Counted from the stretch's first letter, positions 1-11,960 are shown. The stretch is 64,000 nucleotides of DNA from Allolobophora icterica (GCA_963556255.1 OY744604.1:71462390-71526389), one strand, 5' to 3'. Made by a program: numbers and translations. The notes: generated by a model not told the origin, from the letters alone.

Positions 1-26
1 TACTTTTTTGGACCAGTCTATTATAC

Positions 27-30
<4 letters not shown>

Positions 31-78
<48 letters not shown>
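31..78. repeat. (TA)n microsatellite
   Basis: An uninterrupted TA dinucleotide run directly left of a MITE. With the runs at 499-584 and 979-1031 it is probably one TA-rich locus split by two insertions. Confidence 0.95.
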
Positions 79-83
<5 letters not shown>

Positions 84-493
84 GTCAGCCGGGTAGACAT
101 TTTCTACCGAGTACCGGATCCGAGTATTTGGATGTACTATTTGCCGGATCCGGGTACGAACCGAGTACCATTTGTTCCATATGCGAAGCTTCACATTTTC
201 ATGTAGTGAAAAATTAATCATTAATTTAATTACTTTATTTAAATTTTTTAATATATTTTACTATTGTATATTGTGATTTCTGGCAAATCATAAATGATAC
301 AAAGTTTCACAAACAATGAATTACACTTTATTATATCATTTATATGTGTAAGTTTATTGAATAAGTTAAAAAAAAATATTGACAACTATTTGCTATTTGC
401 GTGTCCAGTATTTGCCGAGGCGAATACTTCCGAATAGTGCCGGAAAACGGGATATTCGGCCGAGGCAAATGTCCGAGGCGATTTCCGGCTGAT

Positions 494-498
<5 letters not shown>
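79..498. mobile_element. MITE with TAGGG(G/A)TCAGCCGG ends
   Basis: The left end reads TAGGGGTCAGCCGG and the right end, reverse-complemented, reads TAGGGATCAGCCGG. The element lies between (TA)n tracts, so the target duplication is TA-rich and cannot be read uniquely. The interior repeats CCGGATCCG-type and GAATA/CCGAGG motifs and has no coding capacity. Ends and size fit a non-autonomous hAT-like element; that assignment is inference. Confidence 0.65.

Positions 499-584
<86 letters not shown>
499..584. repeat. (TA)n microsatellite
   Basis: Long TA run between two MITEs. All ORFs crossing it are poly-(Tyr-Ile) artefacts. Confidence 0.95.
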
Positions 585-586
<2 letters not shown>

Positions 587-978
587 GTGGCGTCACTAGG
601 GTTGGTGTCACCCAGTGCGCCAAGTCTTGGCTCATGGCGTCACCCAAATGGACCTCCTCCCTTAATCCCTAACCAGACCATACAGTAGGCTATAATGGCT
701 ATAATGGCGGCATTTACCGAAGTGCATTAGAAGGTTCAAAAAATAAATTAGCATAGAGTTTCAGCTTTAGATAAATTGATACTGATACAGTACATGTAAG
801 CTGGGCTTACGAAAAATGTTTTTGTTGTTATCTGTTATTTGTTAATTTAAAAATAATATTTCTGCTGACACTCTGCACAGAATTTGTGTAGACAGTCATT
901 TTGTAATTTTGGTGTCACCCCTCTGAAGGTGTCACCCGGTGCGTCCCGCACCCCGGCACCCGCCTAGTGACGCCACTA
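585..978. mobile_element. hAT-like MITE, CAGTGGCGTCACTAGG ends
   Basis: The left end CAGTGGCGTCACTAGG matches the reverse complement of the right end (TAGTGGCGTCACTAGG) in 15 of 16 positions. The inner flanks also pair loosely (GGTGTCACCC occurs near both ends). It is 394 bp, non-coding and AT-rich in the middle. The CAGTGGCG start is typical of hAT elements. The target duplication is hidden in the TA repeat. Confidence 0.75.
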
Positions 979-990
979 TATATAATATAT

Positions 991-1030
<40 letters not shown>

Positions 1031-1031
1031 T
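979..1031. repeat. (TA)n microsatellite
   Basis: Imperfect TA run right of the 394-bp MITE. Confidence 0.9.
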
Positions 1032-2479
1032 GTGCCATGCAAGTCTGGAGTAGATGGGATTGAGTTGCCTGTAACCCGTGTACAGATTCATTTGTAGAGG
1101 CGGCAAAGGAATGATGAGTCGTGGGATATCATCATTGAACTAAAATAGCAAAAGGATAAAGAGTTTTAGAAGCTCTCGGACATGTCAGAGTTCTTGTTGC
1201 GGGATTTCTTGTTGGAGTTGAAATTCAAGACGAACAATCGACACAGAGAACAGGCAAACTCTAAAGTGAATGATAGGCCTAATTGTAAAAACTTCAACAT
1301 AATTTTAAAATTAAATTTCTCAGTAAGATACGATAGTTCGTCGTATATCTGAAAACTGTGTAAGCTGACATTTGAACCCGCGTGCGCCTAGCGACAATGA
1401 ACGAGCCAGAAGCAACTTCTAACAATATTTAAATACATATATCGGTTTGTATTTATAGGCTAATGTATATGATGCATTAATAAAAAATTATATTTGCTCG
1501 CTGCAGTGTACTTAGTTCAAGCATATTTATATAGTTCTGCCCAGGGTTTAGTTTCACGTCGGCTTGTCGGACACTTGATTTGGGTGTCCGATGTTTGTAC
1601 CCGTAATTGCATAACTGCCGACTTAAATTATAGCCTGTCCCTTTTTAGAACGACTCCAGGATGTTGGCACCGTGGTACGTAAGTTACATGTAGGTCATCA
1701 TGTTTTTACAATTTAGATTTACGACTTAATTGTGTAATGTGTATCGATGCAGTGATATTGTCCGAAGTGTTACGCTCGTTATATTGTCGCCTTTCTGTGT
1801 AACAGGCTTGTCAGTCACGGTAAACTGTGATATTTACATAATTAGTTACATTTATAGCTTTGATTAGACTTCTCCAAGGAATTATGCCTTTTGACTATTA
1901 ATTCACTTGAAAATTAGAATCAATTGATGCATTGTGCACTATGATTTCGGCGTTACATGAGTCGTTAGCTTAGATTTAGATTTTGGCTACTTTCGGTACG
2001 CGCTATATAAAAGAAGAGAAACGGCAGAACCATAGTTTAGTCACCTTCCATCAACCATGACATTAACAACTTTCAGGATTTGCAACCATAAACAAACAGT
2101 GACATTGGAAACGGCGTGGAAAGGGAGAATGAATTTAGTCCATACATTTTAAAGATAAAATTCAATTAGATTCTATGTTCGATATGCTTCAGATATAGCG
2201 GTTACAGGAGAACAATATTGTATTATATTTGGTTAGGCTATTTTAAAGTTTTTACTACTATTCTTAGCCATGCATGATGAGACAGTTTGAAAATTTTCTT
2301 ATTTTGAAAAGCTGACTGCGATGATAGATATTACAATATTTGTCTCTGTGATTGCTTATACAATTAGGCCTATAGTTGATTAGTCCCTGTTTGGTCGCAT
2401 TCAATAAAAATATTTGCTACATCAACATCTAGTTTAAAGTAAAAGCCCAAACTGCGCAATCAGTGCTTGGTCAGTGTTA
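1032..2479. other. Non-coding stretch, no gene seen
   Basis: AT-rich unique-looking sequence without a convincing ORF, splice pair or terminal repeat. TAGGCCTA occurs at 1274 and 2365. A GCGCTATATAA motif at about 2002 resembles the dispersed repeat seen at 4070 and elsewhere. Confidence 0.5.
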
Positions 2480-2850
2480 TCGGCTGAGTTTCCAGGTCAT
2501 AATCGTAATTTAGAATTTTCTAAAGCGCTAAAGCTTTAAGAGCAGGGCACCAGTTTTTTCGTGATTGCTTCCTCGTGTCAGAGGGATTGCACAGAGATTC
2601 CAAGTGGAGGCCTAAGTACGGTTGCCAGAAGACCAGGAAGGAAAGGAGGCAGAAGCTAATGCGAATTCGCCTGGTACGAGAAAGATTGGAAGGCGCAGAA
2701 CAGGAAGAATGCTCAGGGTAGGAATTCTTCAAGAAGTGAGACTCTAGTTTGAAGTGAGTGGTGATAGAGTAGAGTGAGGTAGGTGATGGTGGGTGATTGG
2801 CGAAATTGGTAGAGGCGATATGAGTAGAGGTTTTTGCCTAAATTTCCCTT
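2480..2850 (-). repeat. Retroposon 3' fragment (L2/CR1-like relative)
   Basis: The segment around 2680-2760 (AGATTGGAAGGC..CAGAACAGG..GGTGAGACT..AGTTTG.AGTG) matches the layout of 58670-58745, which belongs to an L2/CR1-like reverse transcriptase fragment on the - strand. The part near 2520-2600 (AGCGCTAAAG..CAGGGCACCAG) also matches 29240-29290. It is a short, diverged retroposon remnant. Confidence 0.5.
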
Positions 2851-2852
2851 AG

Positions 2853-2912
2853 CGAGAGAGAGGGAGACAGACAGACAGAGACAGAGACAGAGAGAGACAG
2901 AGAGAGACAGAC

Positions 2913-2954
<42 letters not shown>

Positions 2955-2971
2955 AGAAAGAGAGAGAGATA
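2853..2971. repeat. (GA)n/(CAGA)n microsatellite
   Basis: Purine-rich GA and CAGA run. The Ser/Leu- and Arg/Glu-rich ORFs across it are artefacts. Confidence 0.95.
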
Positions 2972-4069
2972 GCCCAGAAATTGTTGCTATGGTACAAGAT
3001 GAGCAAGAAAGCGAGGTCACCGATTATGCGTCAGATTAAATTACGCATAATGCAAAGGTTGAATGTGAAAGTATGACGAAGTATTTTCAAAATAAGTGAG
3101 CATTGTGTACTTGTGTTCAGTGATGGAAGTTTGTTCTAGATAATGGAGGTTGTCAATTCTTTTTTCAGACTTTTCCTTTGCGCAATAGTTATCTCTTTTG
3201 CAATACACATATTATGATAATTCTTTGGCAAATACCAACCTTAGTCAAAACTTGATGGGCAATATGAAGTGGGTTACGGTACCCTTCCCTTGTCCATAAC
3301 GTGGAGCAAAAAGGTATCCTTTACTTCCAGAAAATTACTCGTGCCTATGCTGAATTGAAACTATAGTGAAGAATTCCGTTTTAAAATAGTAGAGAAAGAA
3401 ACAATTTAATCTGACCCTCTGATCGGGGTTCTGTCCTGTAGCCCAGGTGGGTACTGGCTTAGTCCTTTGCTCAATTTGGCACTTGTGATATTCTTGACCA
3501 GCAGATGATTATTTTCAGTTATAGTGTTCAACTTAATACATTGAGAAATGTGCAGCAATGCACAGAAACCCCCCCCCCCCGATGAGATACTTGGCTGCTA
3601 TAGCCAAACCCCACTCACTAATGCAGGTAATCTCCGCATCACGAAGAGAACAATACCTCTTCCAAGTTGCTGAGATGAGGATTACCTATTTTATAGGGCT
3701 ATAATTAATTCATTGATTCGTTTCACATCATTTACCTTTTTCACACCACTTCACGCTCACAAACACAAGCGTACGTTCATATACTTCCGCATTCAATGCT
3801 GTACTTTCGCTCTGGAGAGAAAACGGTACTGGCCGATAAACCAGGCAGGTTGATCAACCTAGCCAGTTCAAACAAATCGACGTAAAAGCACAAAGCTATA
3901 AAGTAAACAATAGAAAATAGACCACCTTCTAGCAAATTACGAACAAACAGCTTGTGCTTCAGTAGTAGTAACTACACAGTAGAAACGGGAACAGCTACTA
4001 TAGTAAAGAGCACTTGCAACCAGGACCTATTCAATGTGAAACCCTACATTTTAAAAAGAATTCATTTTC
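2972..4069. other. Non-coding stretch, no gene seen
   Basis: No supported coding exon. A run of ten C lies at about 3570-3579. Otherwise nothing recognisable. Confidence 0.4.
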
Positions 4070-4135
4070 ATTTCATTCTTTTTTGATAATTTATATAGCG
4101 CCTCTTCAAGAAACCTACTCAGAGGTACTCCCTGT
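4070..4135 (+). repeat. Dispersed repeat ending in TATATAGCGCC..ACTCAGAGG
   Basis: TTTTGATAATTTATATAGCG followed by CCTCTTCAAGAAACCTACTC is repeated almost exactly at 34011-34060. Diverged copies lie at 4853-4905, 30310-30350 (inverted) and 30505-30545. The family sits beside CATT/CAAT-type microsatellites in several copies, a habit of microsatellite-associated MITEs or SINE-like elements in marine invertebrates. I cannot assign the class. Confidence 0.6.
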
Positions 4136-4798
4136 CCAGCTACGGTTAAAGAGAGAAGACTTAAGGAGGCGGTAGAAAGTAGGTGAACTGCCTCGTGGAA
4201 ATAAGCGCAAAGAAAGTGGGAGCCCATTGCACGTAGAGGGGCCAGCCACTGAGAAGACAAGACGCTGTTTAACTGAGAAGCGGGACCGAGGGACCAACAG
4301 CTCACCCCCAGTTGCAGAAAGCAGAACTCGACGGGACAGAGAGCGATGTGCACATAAGGATTTCCTGCCTCTTTGTGACATTCACGTATTTGTGCATGAA
4401 CTAAATATATCTGACTATCGTGTACAAAGTGATGCTCTGCTGTTGCCAGCACGGTCAATATTTTTTTATATTGGCATATTATAATATAATATATAATTTC
4501 ATTACTGCGGTATCGTATTTAACTACAACAAAGTATATTCTCAGTTTGTCGTACGAGTGAGTATTGAGAGTGAGTCCGGAGTTCGTGATGTTTGCTACTC
4601 TGGTGTTTAATTATAGAATTCATAGACTGTGTGAACAACTAACAGTTTCCTATTCCGGTCGCTCTCTCGAGTGGGTAACACATGCAAACTCCAGGCCCAC
4701 ATAAAAATTCTTGCTCTTTCGGGGAAACATGCCACATACATAGTATTATATTTCTGTTGTCAATCTCTTAGGCGCTGATGGTTGGTCTGTACTGCTAT
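4136..4798. other. Non-coding stretch
   Basis: Several overlapping ORFs on both strands (4051-4484) lack family signatures and start in the dispersed repeat. I see no gene. Confidence 0.4.
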
Positions 4799-4851
<53 letters not shown>

Positions 4852-4925
4852 CTGAAATTTGTGTAGCGTCCCTTCACGATCCTTACTCAGAGGCGCTCCC
4901 AACCCAGGCCAAGCGGAAGATGGTA
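4799..4925 (+). repeat. (CAAT)n plus dispersed GCGC repeat copy
   Basis: About 13 CAAT units (4799-4850) run straight into a diverged copy of the dispersed repeat (GTGTAGCGTCCCTTCACGAT, then CCTTACTCAGAGGCGCTCCC). The coupling of a tetranucleotide run to this repeat recurs at 30360-30560. Confidence 0.7.
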
Positions 4926-5694
4926 GCAAAAGAACTATTAGCGGAAACTAGGCTCTAGTTCGAGAAAACCGTGATAAGCCTAGCAAACCATGAAAAAAAA
5001 GCCTAAAGAAAACGAACAAGTTTTGAATCTGCCTAACCTAGCCGGTGTTGACACGTCGAGACGCAACTGGCTATGAGCTCCCTTGGATTTGTCCATTTTC
5101 AAAAATCTATGCAGTATAAGCATGGAAATGCTTATCTCAAAATCTCTGAGCGGTAACTTACCTTCTCATTCCAGCTCCTTCTTTCCACTCAGACTATCGT
5201 AAACTCCATTAACCGGAAATGCGTTTAACCCGCTATGGTTCTTGATTGCGATTTAACCAGTGGCGGCGCATTTGACCTGCCTATTTCACTCTTGACCTGC
5301 CTTATGACCTGCCTATTTTACTCTTGACCTTTGGAATTTTTAATATAATTTTTACATTTAAAACTTAATTATTAGATCTAAACGACTTTTTTACGTTTAA
5401 TCTAGTAGGCCTATATCAATAGAAGTCTTTGTTGTAAACTCAAAAATTGTCTATTCGGCTATAAACGTTCAATGGTTATTTCCTTCGTTTTATATATATC
5501 TAAGTTATACTGCTTAAGTTGAGGTTATGCTGCTTGATGCGTCAAACTCAAACATTAATTTCTTCGACCTGCTGAATAACTCCCATGACCTTGACTCCAA
5601 GCAACCATCGACCGATGTCTTTGGAATTTTTATATTATACTAGATCAGATAAGACATCTCAGGTGTCGATCATGACTTAATTTTTACCATCTTT
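4926..5694. other. Non-coding stretch with one possible hAT end
   Basis: CAGTGGCGGCGCA at 5258 resembles a hAT terminus, but I found no partner end. GACCTGCC(TAT) repeats several times at 5274-5335. No gene seen. Confidence 0.35.
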
Positions 5695-5864
5695 CAGGGG
5701 CGTCTACACCATAGAAACCTTGGAGCAAATGCTCCATCCAAGAAATAAGGGGGGAAAGATTTGTCAGTGTGTGTGCCACCAATTTAGGGGGGAAAGAACG
5801 GCGAGGGGGAAGAAGAGGGGGAAAGGACGTTGCTCCAATGACTTAAGGGGGATAGACGCCTCTG
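5695..5864. mobile_element. 170-bp MITE with 8-bp TSD CCATCTTT
   Basis: The ends CAGGGGCGTCTA and, reverse-complemented, CAGAGGCGTCTA form the inverted repeat. The element is flanked by perfect copies of CCATCTTT at 5687-5694 and 5865-5872. It is G/A-rich and non-coding. The 8-bp duplication and CAG..CTG ends fit a hAT-type element. Confidence 0.9.
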
Positions 5865-5872
5865 CCATCTTT

Positions 5873-6667
5873 AACATGTAGGATATTGGTGATAAAGAAG
5901 TTTTGAGATTAGAATTGGATTACCTATTGATCCAGTCAGAATTGTTGATTTAGAGGCCGAATTAGCTAACCATATTCTGCAGCCATTACTGCTGTCAACA
6001 CTCAAATAATATGACAAAATTGAGAAACCAAGTTCAACAACTTTCGCTTTATGCCCACGATTTCTGAGTTTACTGTTCTCGGCCATTCAGGAATACTTTC
6101 ACTATTTCAATGTAGTGATGCCGCATATAAATTATACGATAAACTATAGAAATCTGATTGAGGCTTGTTACGTCCTCAATAATCAGAGTTAGCTGTCAAT
6201 ATTAATTTGACGGGTTCGTGGAAATTTAACCTGTTGATTAAAGGCAGGGTGAGAATAGAGTCACTGCATGTAGCTGCATGAGATCATGTTTCTTTATACA
6301 GGCGTCCCTGCAGAGCCTTTCCAAGAGCGTGTTCCCTTGGATCTATTTTTGATCCAGGTCTTCCCAGGTGGACTCATTTCGGTACAGAATCTCTCGTGTA
6401 GAGTATGTTTTTCCCCAGATATATTTCATCGGCTGAGAATTCTCTATAGCAGATACAATTTGATAATTATCAATTACCGTCTACCCTTCAAATAATCGAA
6501 GGTTGGCCTTACTCTTATGAAAATAGCATACAGATCCAGTACTAGCTGTTATCATGAAGCCAGTACCAATGAAAGAAAGATGAGTAGATGGGCAGGTATA
6601 TAGGTTAGTATGCAGATTTGTATGTTACCCTATTACAATGTCCATATTTCTACATTATCTCCTCTAG
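5873..6667. other. Upstream region of the Mab-21-like gene
   Basis: No coding exon is convincing. A short ORF at 6286-6495 begins with a true ATG but has no recognised features. A pyrimidine-rich acceptor (TTATCTCCTCTAG) ends at 6667, so upstream exon(s) or a 5' UTR exon may lie here. Confidence 0.35.
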
Positions 6668-7277
6668 AATTCTCCCTGCCGGCCTGAGAGATCTAAGAGG
6701 ATATCGCGCGTTTGCTGTAAGTTGAAATTATTCAAAGTTGTTGTTCAGTGTTTTACGTCTTTCATAGCATCGCACACATTCGTCGGAGAAACAAGGTTGT
6801 TTCTCTCGGACCTCTTAAGTGACTTTGAACAAGAAATGGGAAGTATAGTAGACGAGTTTGTCTCTCGGATCCTCATGAAAACAACACAGTTTCAACTGAA
6901 AACAGATGTATTCGAATTGCTTGCTTTTGACAAAGAACTGAAGTCTTCGAATCGTTTTACTGGGGACGAGAAAACTGCGACCTTTTTCTTAACTGGAAGC
7001 AGTGCAGACCTTAAAATCAAACCATTGCACAGCTGCATAGATGACATTGATTTGATGTACAATACAAACGACGAAGTTGTGATACCAGCGTCTTTCGATA
7101 TTCCAAACGACAGCTTTCTCAAACAGCTGAGCGAAAGCGTCGTTCTGTATCGCATGAAGCAGATTGAGTATCCGGGATATATCCATTTACTCGTGGCTGG
7201 CAGGCTAAATTGGAACGAAATAACCAGAACATACGTCTACGAGCCACCAAAATTCAACGCATTCTTGAACGATCAGG
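6668..7277 (+). CDS. Mab-21/cGAS-like receptor, nucleotidyltransferase exon
   Basis: First recognised exon of a Mab-21 domain protein (cGAS-like receptor superfamily). The frame is open from the acceptor at 6667; the first in-frame ATG is at 6836. Visible nucleotidyltransferase motifs are GSS (codons 6995-7003) and D-D-I-D-L-M (7040-7054), which supplies two metal-binding acidic residues. Catalytically active members of the family make cyclic or linear dinucleotides on sensing nucleic acid; others are inactive. The exon ends GATCAGG|GTGAGT with phase 1 and splices in frame to 7643. The true start is uncertain: either the ATG at 6836 or an upstream exon joined at 6668. A downstream promoter or 5' UTR was not identified. 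I am confident of the family, but not that the enzyme is active. Confidence 0.8.
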
Positions 7278-7642
7278 GTGAGTTTAGCACTATATCTGTT
7301 TGCTAGATCTTCTTTCTCTGTATATATATATTTCTCTTTCATTGCAAACTGCCTTCGCTGGTTTTGACATTGAGTGGGTATGTGTGTGTGGGTCTACACG
7401 TGAAGTTAGTGACACCTTACGTTTCCTGGGTGAGAACTCGTCAACCGGAATTCAATGGGCGAGGATTTTCGAATTATGAGAGGATTTACGTTTCGTGTAG
7501 TTAAAGCATGTCACCGTTAACGCCTGTGTGCACACTGTAGCCGCTTGGATGCACACTCTAGCTACTTGGGTACACACTGTGGCCGCTTGGGTGAACACTG
7601 TTCAACCTGTTATATAAACTGGAGCATTATTTTTGAATTTAG
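7278..7642 (+). other. Intron of the Mab-21-like gene
   Basis: A 365-bp intron with GTGAGT donor and GAATTTAG acceptor. The last G of exon 1 plus GA of exon 2 restore one Gly codon, and the protein reads through in the family's expected order, so the junction is well supported. A short imperfect repeat (CACACTGTAGCCGCTTGG and relatives) lies at 7530-7600. Confidence 0.85.
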
Positions 7643-10284
7643 GATCCCATATGTGTACTTCATCCCCGATTTGCCTGGAAGAAACAGGACCTGCGATTCG
7701 AGACAACGATGGTTACGTTGAAGCGTCAATGGAAGGGCAGGAAGTGCACTACAATCTAGTATTTGATTTAGTCAAGAGCAAGCCTTGTCCTTACTGGCCT
7801 CCACAAGCGGATGACTTTGCTAGGCGTCGCAGAAGACACGGTTGGCCCAGTAAAAGCACCATAGATCAGATCGTCGGTCAAGGTTGTGATGTGGTCCACG
7901 TCTCTCATGCCTACCGTCGAAATACATCTGACAGGACACAATGGCGACTGTCCTTCTCCAGAGCAGAAACGATTCTGATACATTCTTGGACGCCTGTGCA
8001 GAAGATAATCTACCATATGTTAAGATACTTTTGTCGAAAACAGTTTTCCAAAGATGCTGCAATTTCCAGTTATCATCTGAAGACTCTGCTGCTCTGGAAT
8101 TGTGAAGAAAGACCTGCTGATTACTGGAAGTCATCTTGTCTTGTGCGCATTACAAGCGATCTTTTGTCACAGTTGGTTCAGAATATCAGAGAAAGGCGAC
8201 TGTTCAATTATTTTATTACGGATTGTAATCTGATGGTAAGCAAATTTGACTTGCATGATTCAAATGGACAGAGGTACGACTCTCTTATTACGAAATTATT
8301 TTCTTACACTCGAATGGAGACACTAGCGCAGTGGTTCTTTGAAAACTATATAGTACTAGCCGCAAATAAGTATTATGACAGACAATTGAATCAGTTTGTT
8401 GGCAAACTGGTCTCCCGCAAACTTACAGAAAGCGTAAATGATTCCACATTGCAGCAGGAATTTATCCGCCGATTTCTTAGTGAGTATGAGAAAGGAAAAG
8501 CGGCGAAGACGTGTGTGGAAATGGACCACTGCATTACAAATATTTTTAGTATATCTTCCAACAGTGGCATGTCCTTAGATCTGTGTAGGCTCATTTTGGA
8601 CAGATTACCTCGGATAGATTATCGATTTCTGGAGTTTTTTCGATCATTTATTTGCATGAAGGCTGCGTATCGAATAGATGAGACTGGGTGTTTGCCTGAC
8701 CACGAGACAATCAGTTTAGTTATTGAAGTCTTGCCTGTTCCTGAGAAAGTATATTTTTCGTCTTTGGATCAGTGCCACAGCGAAAGCGCAGGTTCATATT
8801 TCAGTCAAGCGTTGACGCTTCTTCTTATCGCCAGACAAACGCAAACCGAGAAGCAACTTTTGCTTGAACTAGGAAAAGCTTTCCTATTTAAATCTCTTGA
8901 GTGTGAAAATGCTAGTTCATTTTTCTGTGCAACAAGCGCTTATTTGGCTGCAATATTTTATCAAATGGAAGACTACGATAGAACGTTGGATTTTATTAAG
9001 CTTGTCTTAACAAAAGTGGATCACTCTGCTTGCGAATATTGCACAATGCAACCTTTTTTACCAATTATTGACCTTGTTCTGGGTTCCTTCGTGTCAATAT
9101 CTCCATTTGAAAATGCTGGTTTAGCACAGTGTTCTGTTCGTAATTCAGCCGATAGGTCGAGCCAGAATGATGTCACACCAGAGATGTTCGCGGATCTATT
9201 ATTAGCATACATCCCTTCCAATTGGGATCAGTTTGAGGAATTGTGCTGTGACGATGTATGCAAGAAGAAAATTCATTCTCACAAGCATTTCAGGTCACCG
9301 GATTCAGAGAGTAGAAATTCAAATTGCAGTGCAACTAAACTCAGGATATATCTTCGAGCAAATTCCGCGACACAAATTGTTGCTCAGAAGAGCGTAAATG
9401 AAACGTTTTCTGAGGATAGCATCAAAAGTCTGGTGTATTCACGTACTGGTCGAATTTACAACAGAATAAAATCTAATGCATGCGGTGAGTTCACTAAAGC
9501 AGGTGCGCCTGCAACGCGGCAATTTGAAATGTGCTACTCACGCACTGAGCATGAAGAAATATTAAAGCCTACGAAAAAGCTCAAATCTCCTGAGAATAAG
9601 AGTAAGCATTCTAAAGCGGACGTGTCTACGCAGCCTACTAGGAATCCGTGTTGGAAATTTGCGCGACAACATCATACGTTAATATCTGAAGTGGCTGCAG
9701 TTATACGACGAGACCTCATGAATGCTTTGATGAAAGTTAGTGTCATTCATATCAATACGTTTAACTTCGCCATTGAAAATGACGCAGACATATCAACAAC
9801 TGAATTTTTCCCACATCATTATATGGCACTGTATCATTTCAAATGTGGGTTGTTCCGTGAGGCCTTAGACATTTTTAGCGGCGTCCTAAGTTTAGGCCTA
9901 CAGGGCATGCTTTCTGTCCGATCCTCCTATACAGATATTATTTGTTCACCGCCATATTGGTTGCTATTGCCGGATGATCTCAAGGCGATACTAGAGGAAT
10001 ATAGAAGCACTGATGAATGCCTCACTATCGATGGACGAGTTATGGCGCTGTATATGAAGACTCAGTGCCTGGTGAACTTAGATCAACCGGCAATTGAAGT
10101 GGCTTCGACGCTGCTGCTTCTCCGCGGCTATGCTATACGGCATGAGGACGTCAGAACAGAGGCTCACGTGAAAATGTTTTCATACTTATACACGGAAGTA
10201 TTTCGAAGTTACAGAGGTATAATCACCGAAAACGAATCTAATGGTCTATCAGTGATTGAAAATGGACGTACGATAGTTATTTGG
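7643..10284 (+). CDS. Mab-21/cGAS-like receptor, large second exon
   Basis: Open for about 880 codons. The third catalytic-type Asp is in LVFDLVKS (codon 7765). Hallmarks of the Mab-21 C-lobe follow: PCPYWPPQADDFARR, a GWPS motif, GCDVVHVSHAYRR, QWRLSFSRAE and SWTPVQKIIYHMLRYF. Downstream (from about 8600) is a long helical extension; segments such as SAYLAAIFYQMEDYDRTLDF and YHFKCGLFREALDIFSGVLS look TPR-like and match the C-terminal part I know from invertebrate multi-domain members. TTG at 7633 is not a start, because the exon begins after AG at 7642. A strong donor (TTTGG|GTAAGT) follows at 10285; without splicing the frame would stop at 10338 after 18 more codons. No frameshift or premature stop is seen. 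Probable innate-immune nucleic-acid sensor or signalling protein, by family; activity is inference. Confidence 0.85.
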
Positions 10285-11225
10285 GTAAGTGTGTTGAATA
10301 TACCTGGAATAATTAAATATTATATTAAAAACATATGACAATAGCAAGTACGCATACAGTTGCTGTTAATGGGTCTTTGCATACTTATATTCCATGTTAT
10401 GTTAGCTATCGAACTGTAACATATTAAAGTATATTTAGCACTAATCAAGCCCAAACCAGTGCACTGTCAAACCCATTTCTGGGTTTTTCATACTTGTTGA
10501 GCGTTTTACCAGGCACGGTCAAATCAATACATTATACATCCTCTTCTTTTAAAACTTTCCGTCATTAATGAGATACTGTATGTTTAAATATTCCTAAGTG
10601 AAGATTAGTCCACATATGGTTGTACTGTTCAACTATGCCGTCCATCTAGTAGAGTATCTGCGTGTATAGTTGATGAATTTGGAAATTATAGCAACAGTCG
10701 TCACTTCATTCAACTGAGGGAAATTAAAAAGCTTAGTGGCAAACGCAAATCGCATCTTGAATGTTATCCCCATGACCACTTTGACACCGAATCAAAAGTC
10801 ATAATAATCTCTCTGAAGTTCCCTGCCGTTGCTGTTTATGTTTTTATTTTATAACTCTTAAATACATGTGTAGAGTTGTATACAGATGACATTTTTTAAA
10901 AGGGCCTTACCTATCGACAAGAAGACAACCTGAGTGTTGGGATTTCAGCGGCCTTCTTGAAGTTAGGCCTATTTCGTATATATGACCAATAAGAAATTAT
11001 TAAAGGCAGTTCAAAGGTTATGAATAAGATAAAACATTAGCTATTGCAACATTAATTTATTAGACAAAACGAAGCTCGGCAAGACGAAAAATGCATAATT
11101 ATTAGAAGTTCGCATAAGTCTTCGTCTGAAAGAAATAGCACGCGCTACAGTTGCTCTTTGTTTTAAAAGACGTCTCTTTCTATTATAATCGATTCGTGCA
11201 ACGCGTGAAATTATATGTCATCTGA
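10285..11225. other. Downstream/intronic sequence of the Mab-21-like gene
   Basis: Follows the GTAAGT donor at 10285. No next exon is clear. No terminal repeats recognised. Confidence 0.4.
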
Positions 11226-11233
11226 GTCATTTG

Positions 11234-11770
11234 CAGTAATGGGCACTAAACTATTTTCTTTTAGTTAAACTAAAACTATTTTCCAACTAAAAAAGTAGTT
11301 TAACTAAAGTTGGCAACTGATTTTGGAAATTAGTTAACTAAACTAAAAAAGTAGTTAAACTTTTTCCAACTTTTTAAAACAAACATTTTTCACAATAAAA
11401 GACGTTAAGTGAACTGTAATAATGCAAAGCGTCAATGACAATTTCACCTTCAAACTATGCAATGTGTACTGTTCTGGCATACAGTTACATGTGTACTGTA
11501 AGTAGTCTATGAATTTGAAAACACTAATGCTATAACCATGCAGTGTTAAAATGTTTTTTGCTGACAGTGTTCAATGTTCACTGTGGAAAAATAGTTGCAT
11601 ATTGCAGATTTTTTTAGTTAAACTTTTTAGTTAGCAACTATAATTTTTTAGTTAAACTATGGTTTTAACTAAACTATTTTTTTAGTTAAACTTCTTCCTT
11701 AACTAACAAATTTTAGCTAAACTAAAAGTTAGCAACTTTTTAGTTAACTATTGCCCAATGCCCATCACTG
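11234..11770. mobile_element. hAT-like MITE with iterated AGTTAACTAAA motifs, TSD GTCATTTG
   Basis: The left end CAGTAATGGGCA and right end (reverse complement CAGTGATGGGCA) are flanked by perfect GTCATTTG copies (11226-11233 and 11771-11778). Both subterminal regions are packed with AGTTAACT/TTTAGTTAAACT motifs in both orientations, while the middle is ordinary. Such arrays usually act as transposase-binding sites in hAT elements. It is 537 bp and non-coding. Confidence 0.92.
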
Positions 11771-11841
11771 GTCATTTGCTTTATTTCTGCAAAGACTTTT
11801 GTAAACAGACGTCAAGGGTTCTCCTATCATAACCTTTTCAG

Positions 11842-11960
11842 ACTGAGAATTCCGGCGACGAAATTCGTGTTCATAGAAAATGTTATTGGAGGTAGATGTA
11901 TTGCTGGGAGCATTGGAAATCAAGTACATGTATTCGTTTGTCCAAATAACAGCATCCAAA
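11842..11960 (+). CDS. Possible small exon (unassigned)
   Basis: Bounded by a good acceptor (CCTTTTCAG) and donor (CCAAA|GTAAGT). One frame is open throughout and reads FIENVIGGRCIAGSIGNQVH plus about 20 further residues. Its entry phase does not join directly to the donor at 10284, so at least one more exon would be needed if it belongs to the Mab-21-like gene. No family recognised. It could be a chance ORF. Confidence 0.25.

Noticed and set aside
8..1106. ORFs rich in Tyr-Ile across (TA)n
   Set aside because: Translations of dinucleotide repeats; no start, splice or homology evidence.
4051..4484. Overlapping ORFs on both strands
   Set aside because: Begin in a dispersed repeat; no domain, codon or splice support.
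5258..5270. CAGTGGCGGCGCA as a hAT end
   Set aside because: No partner end or target duplication found, so no element is called.
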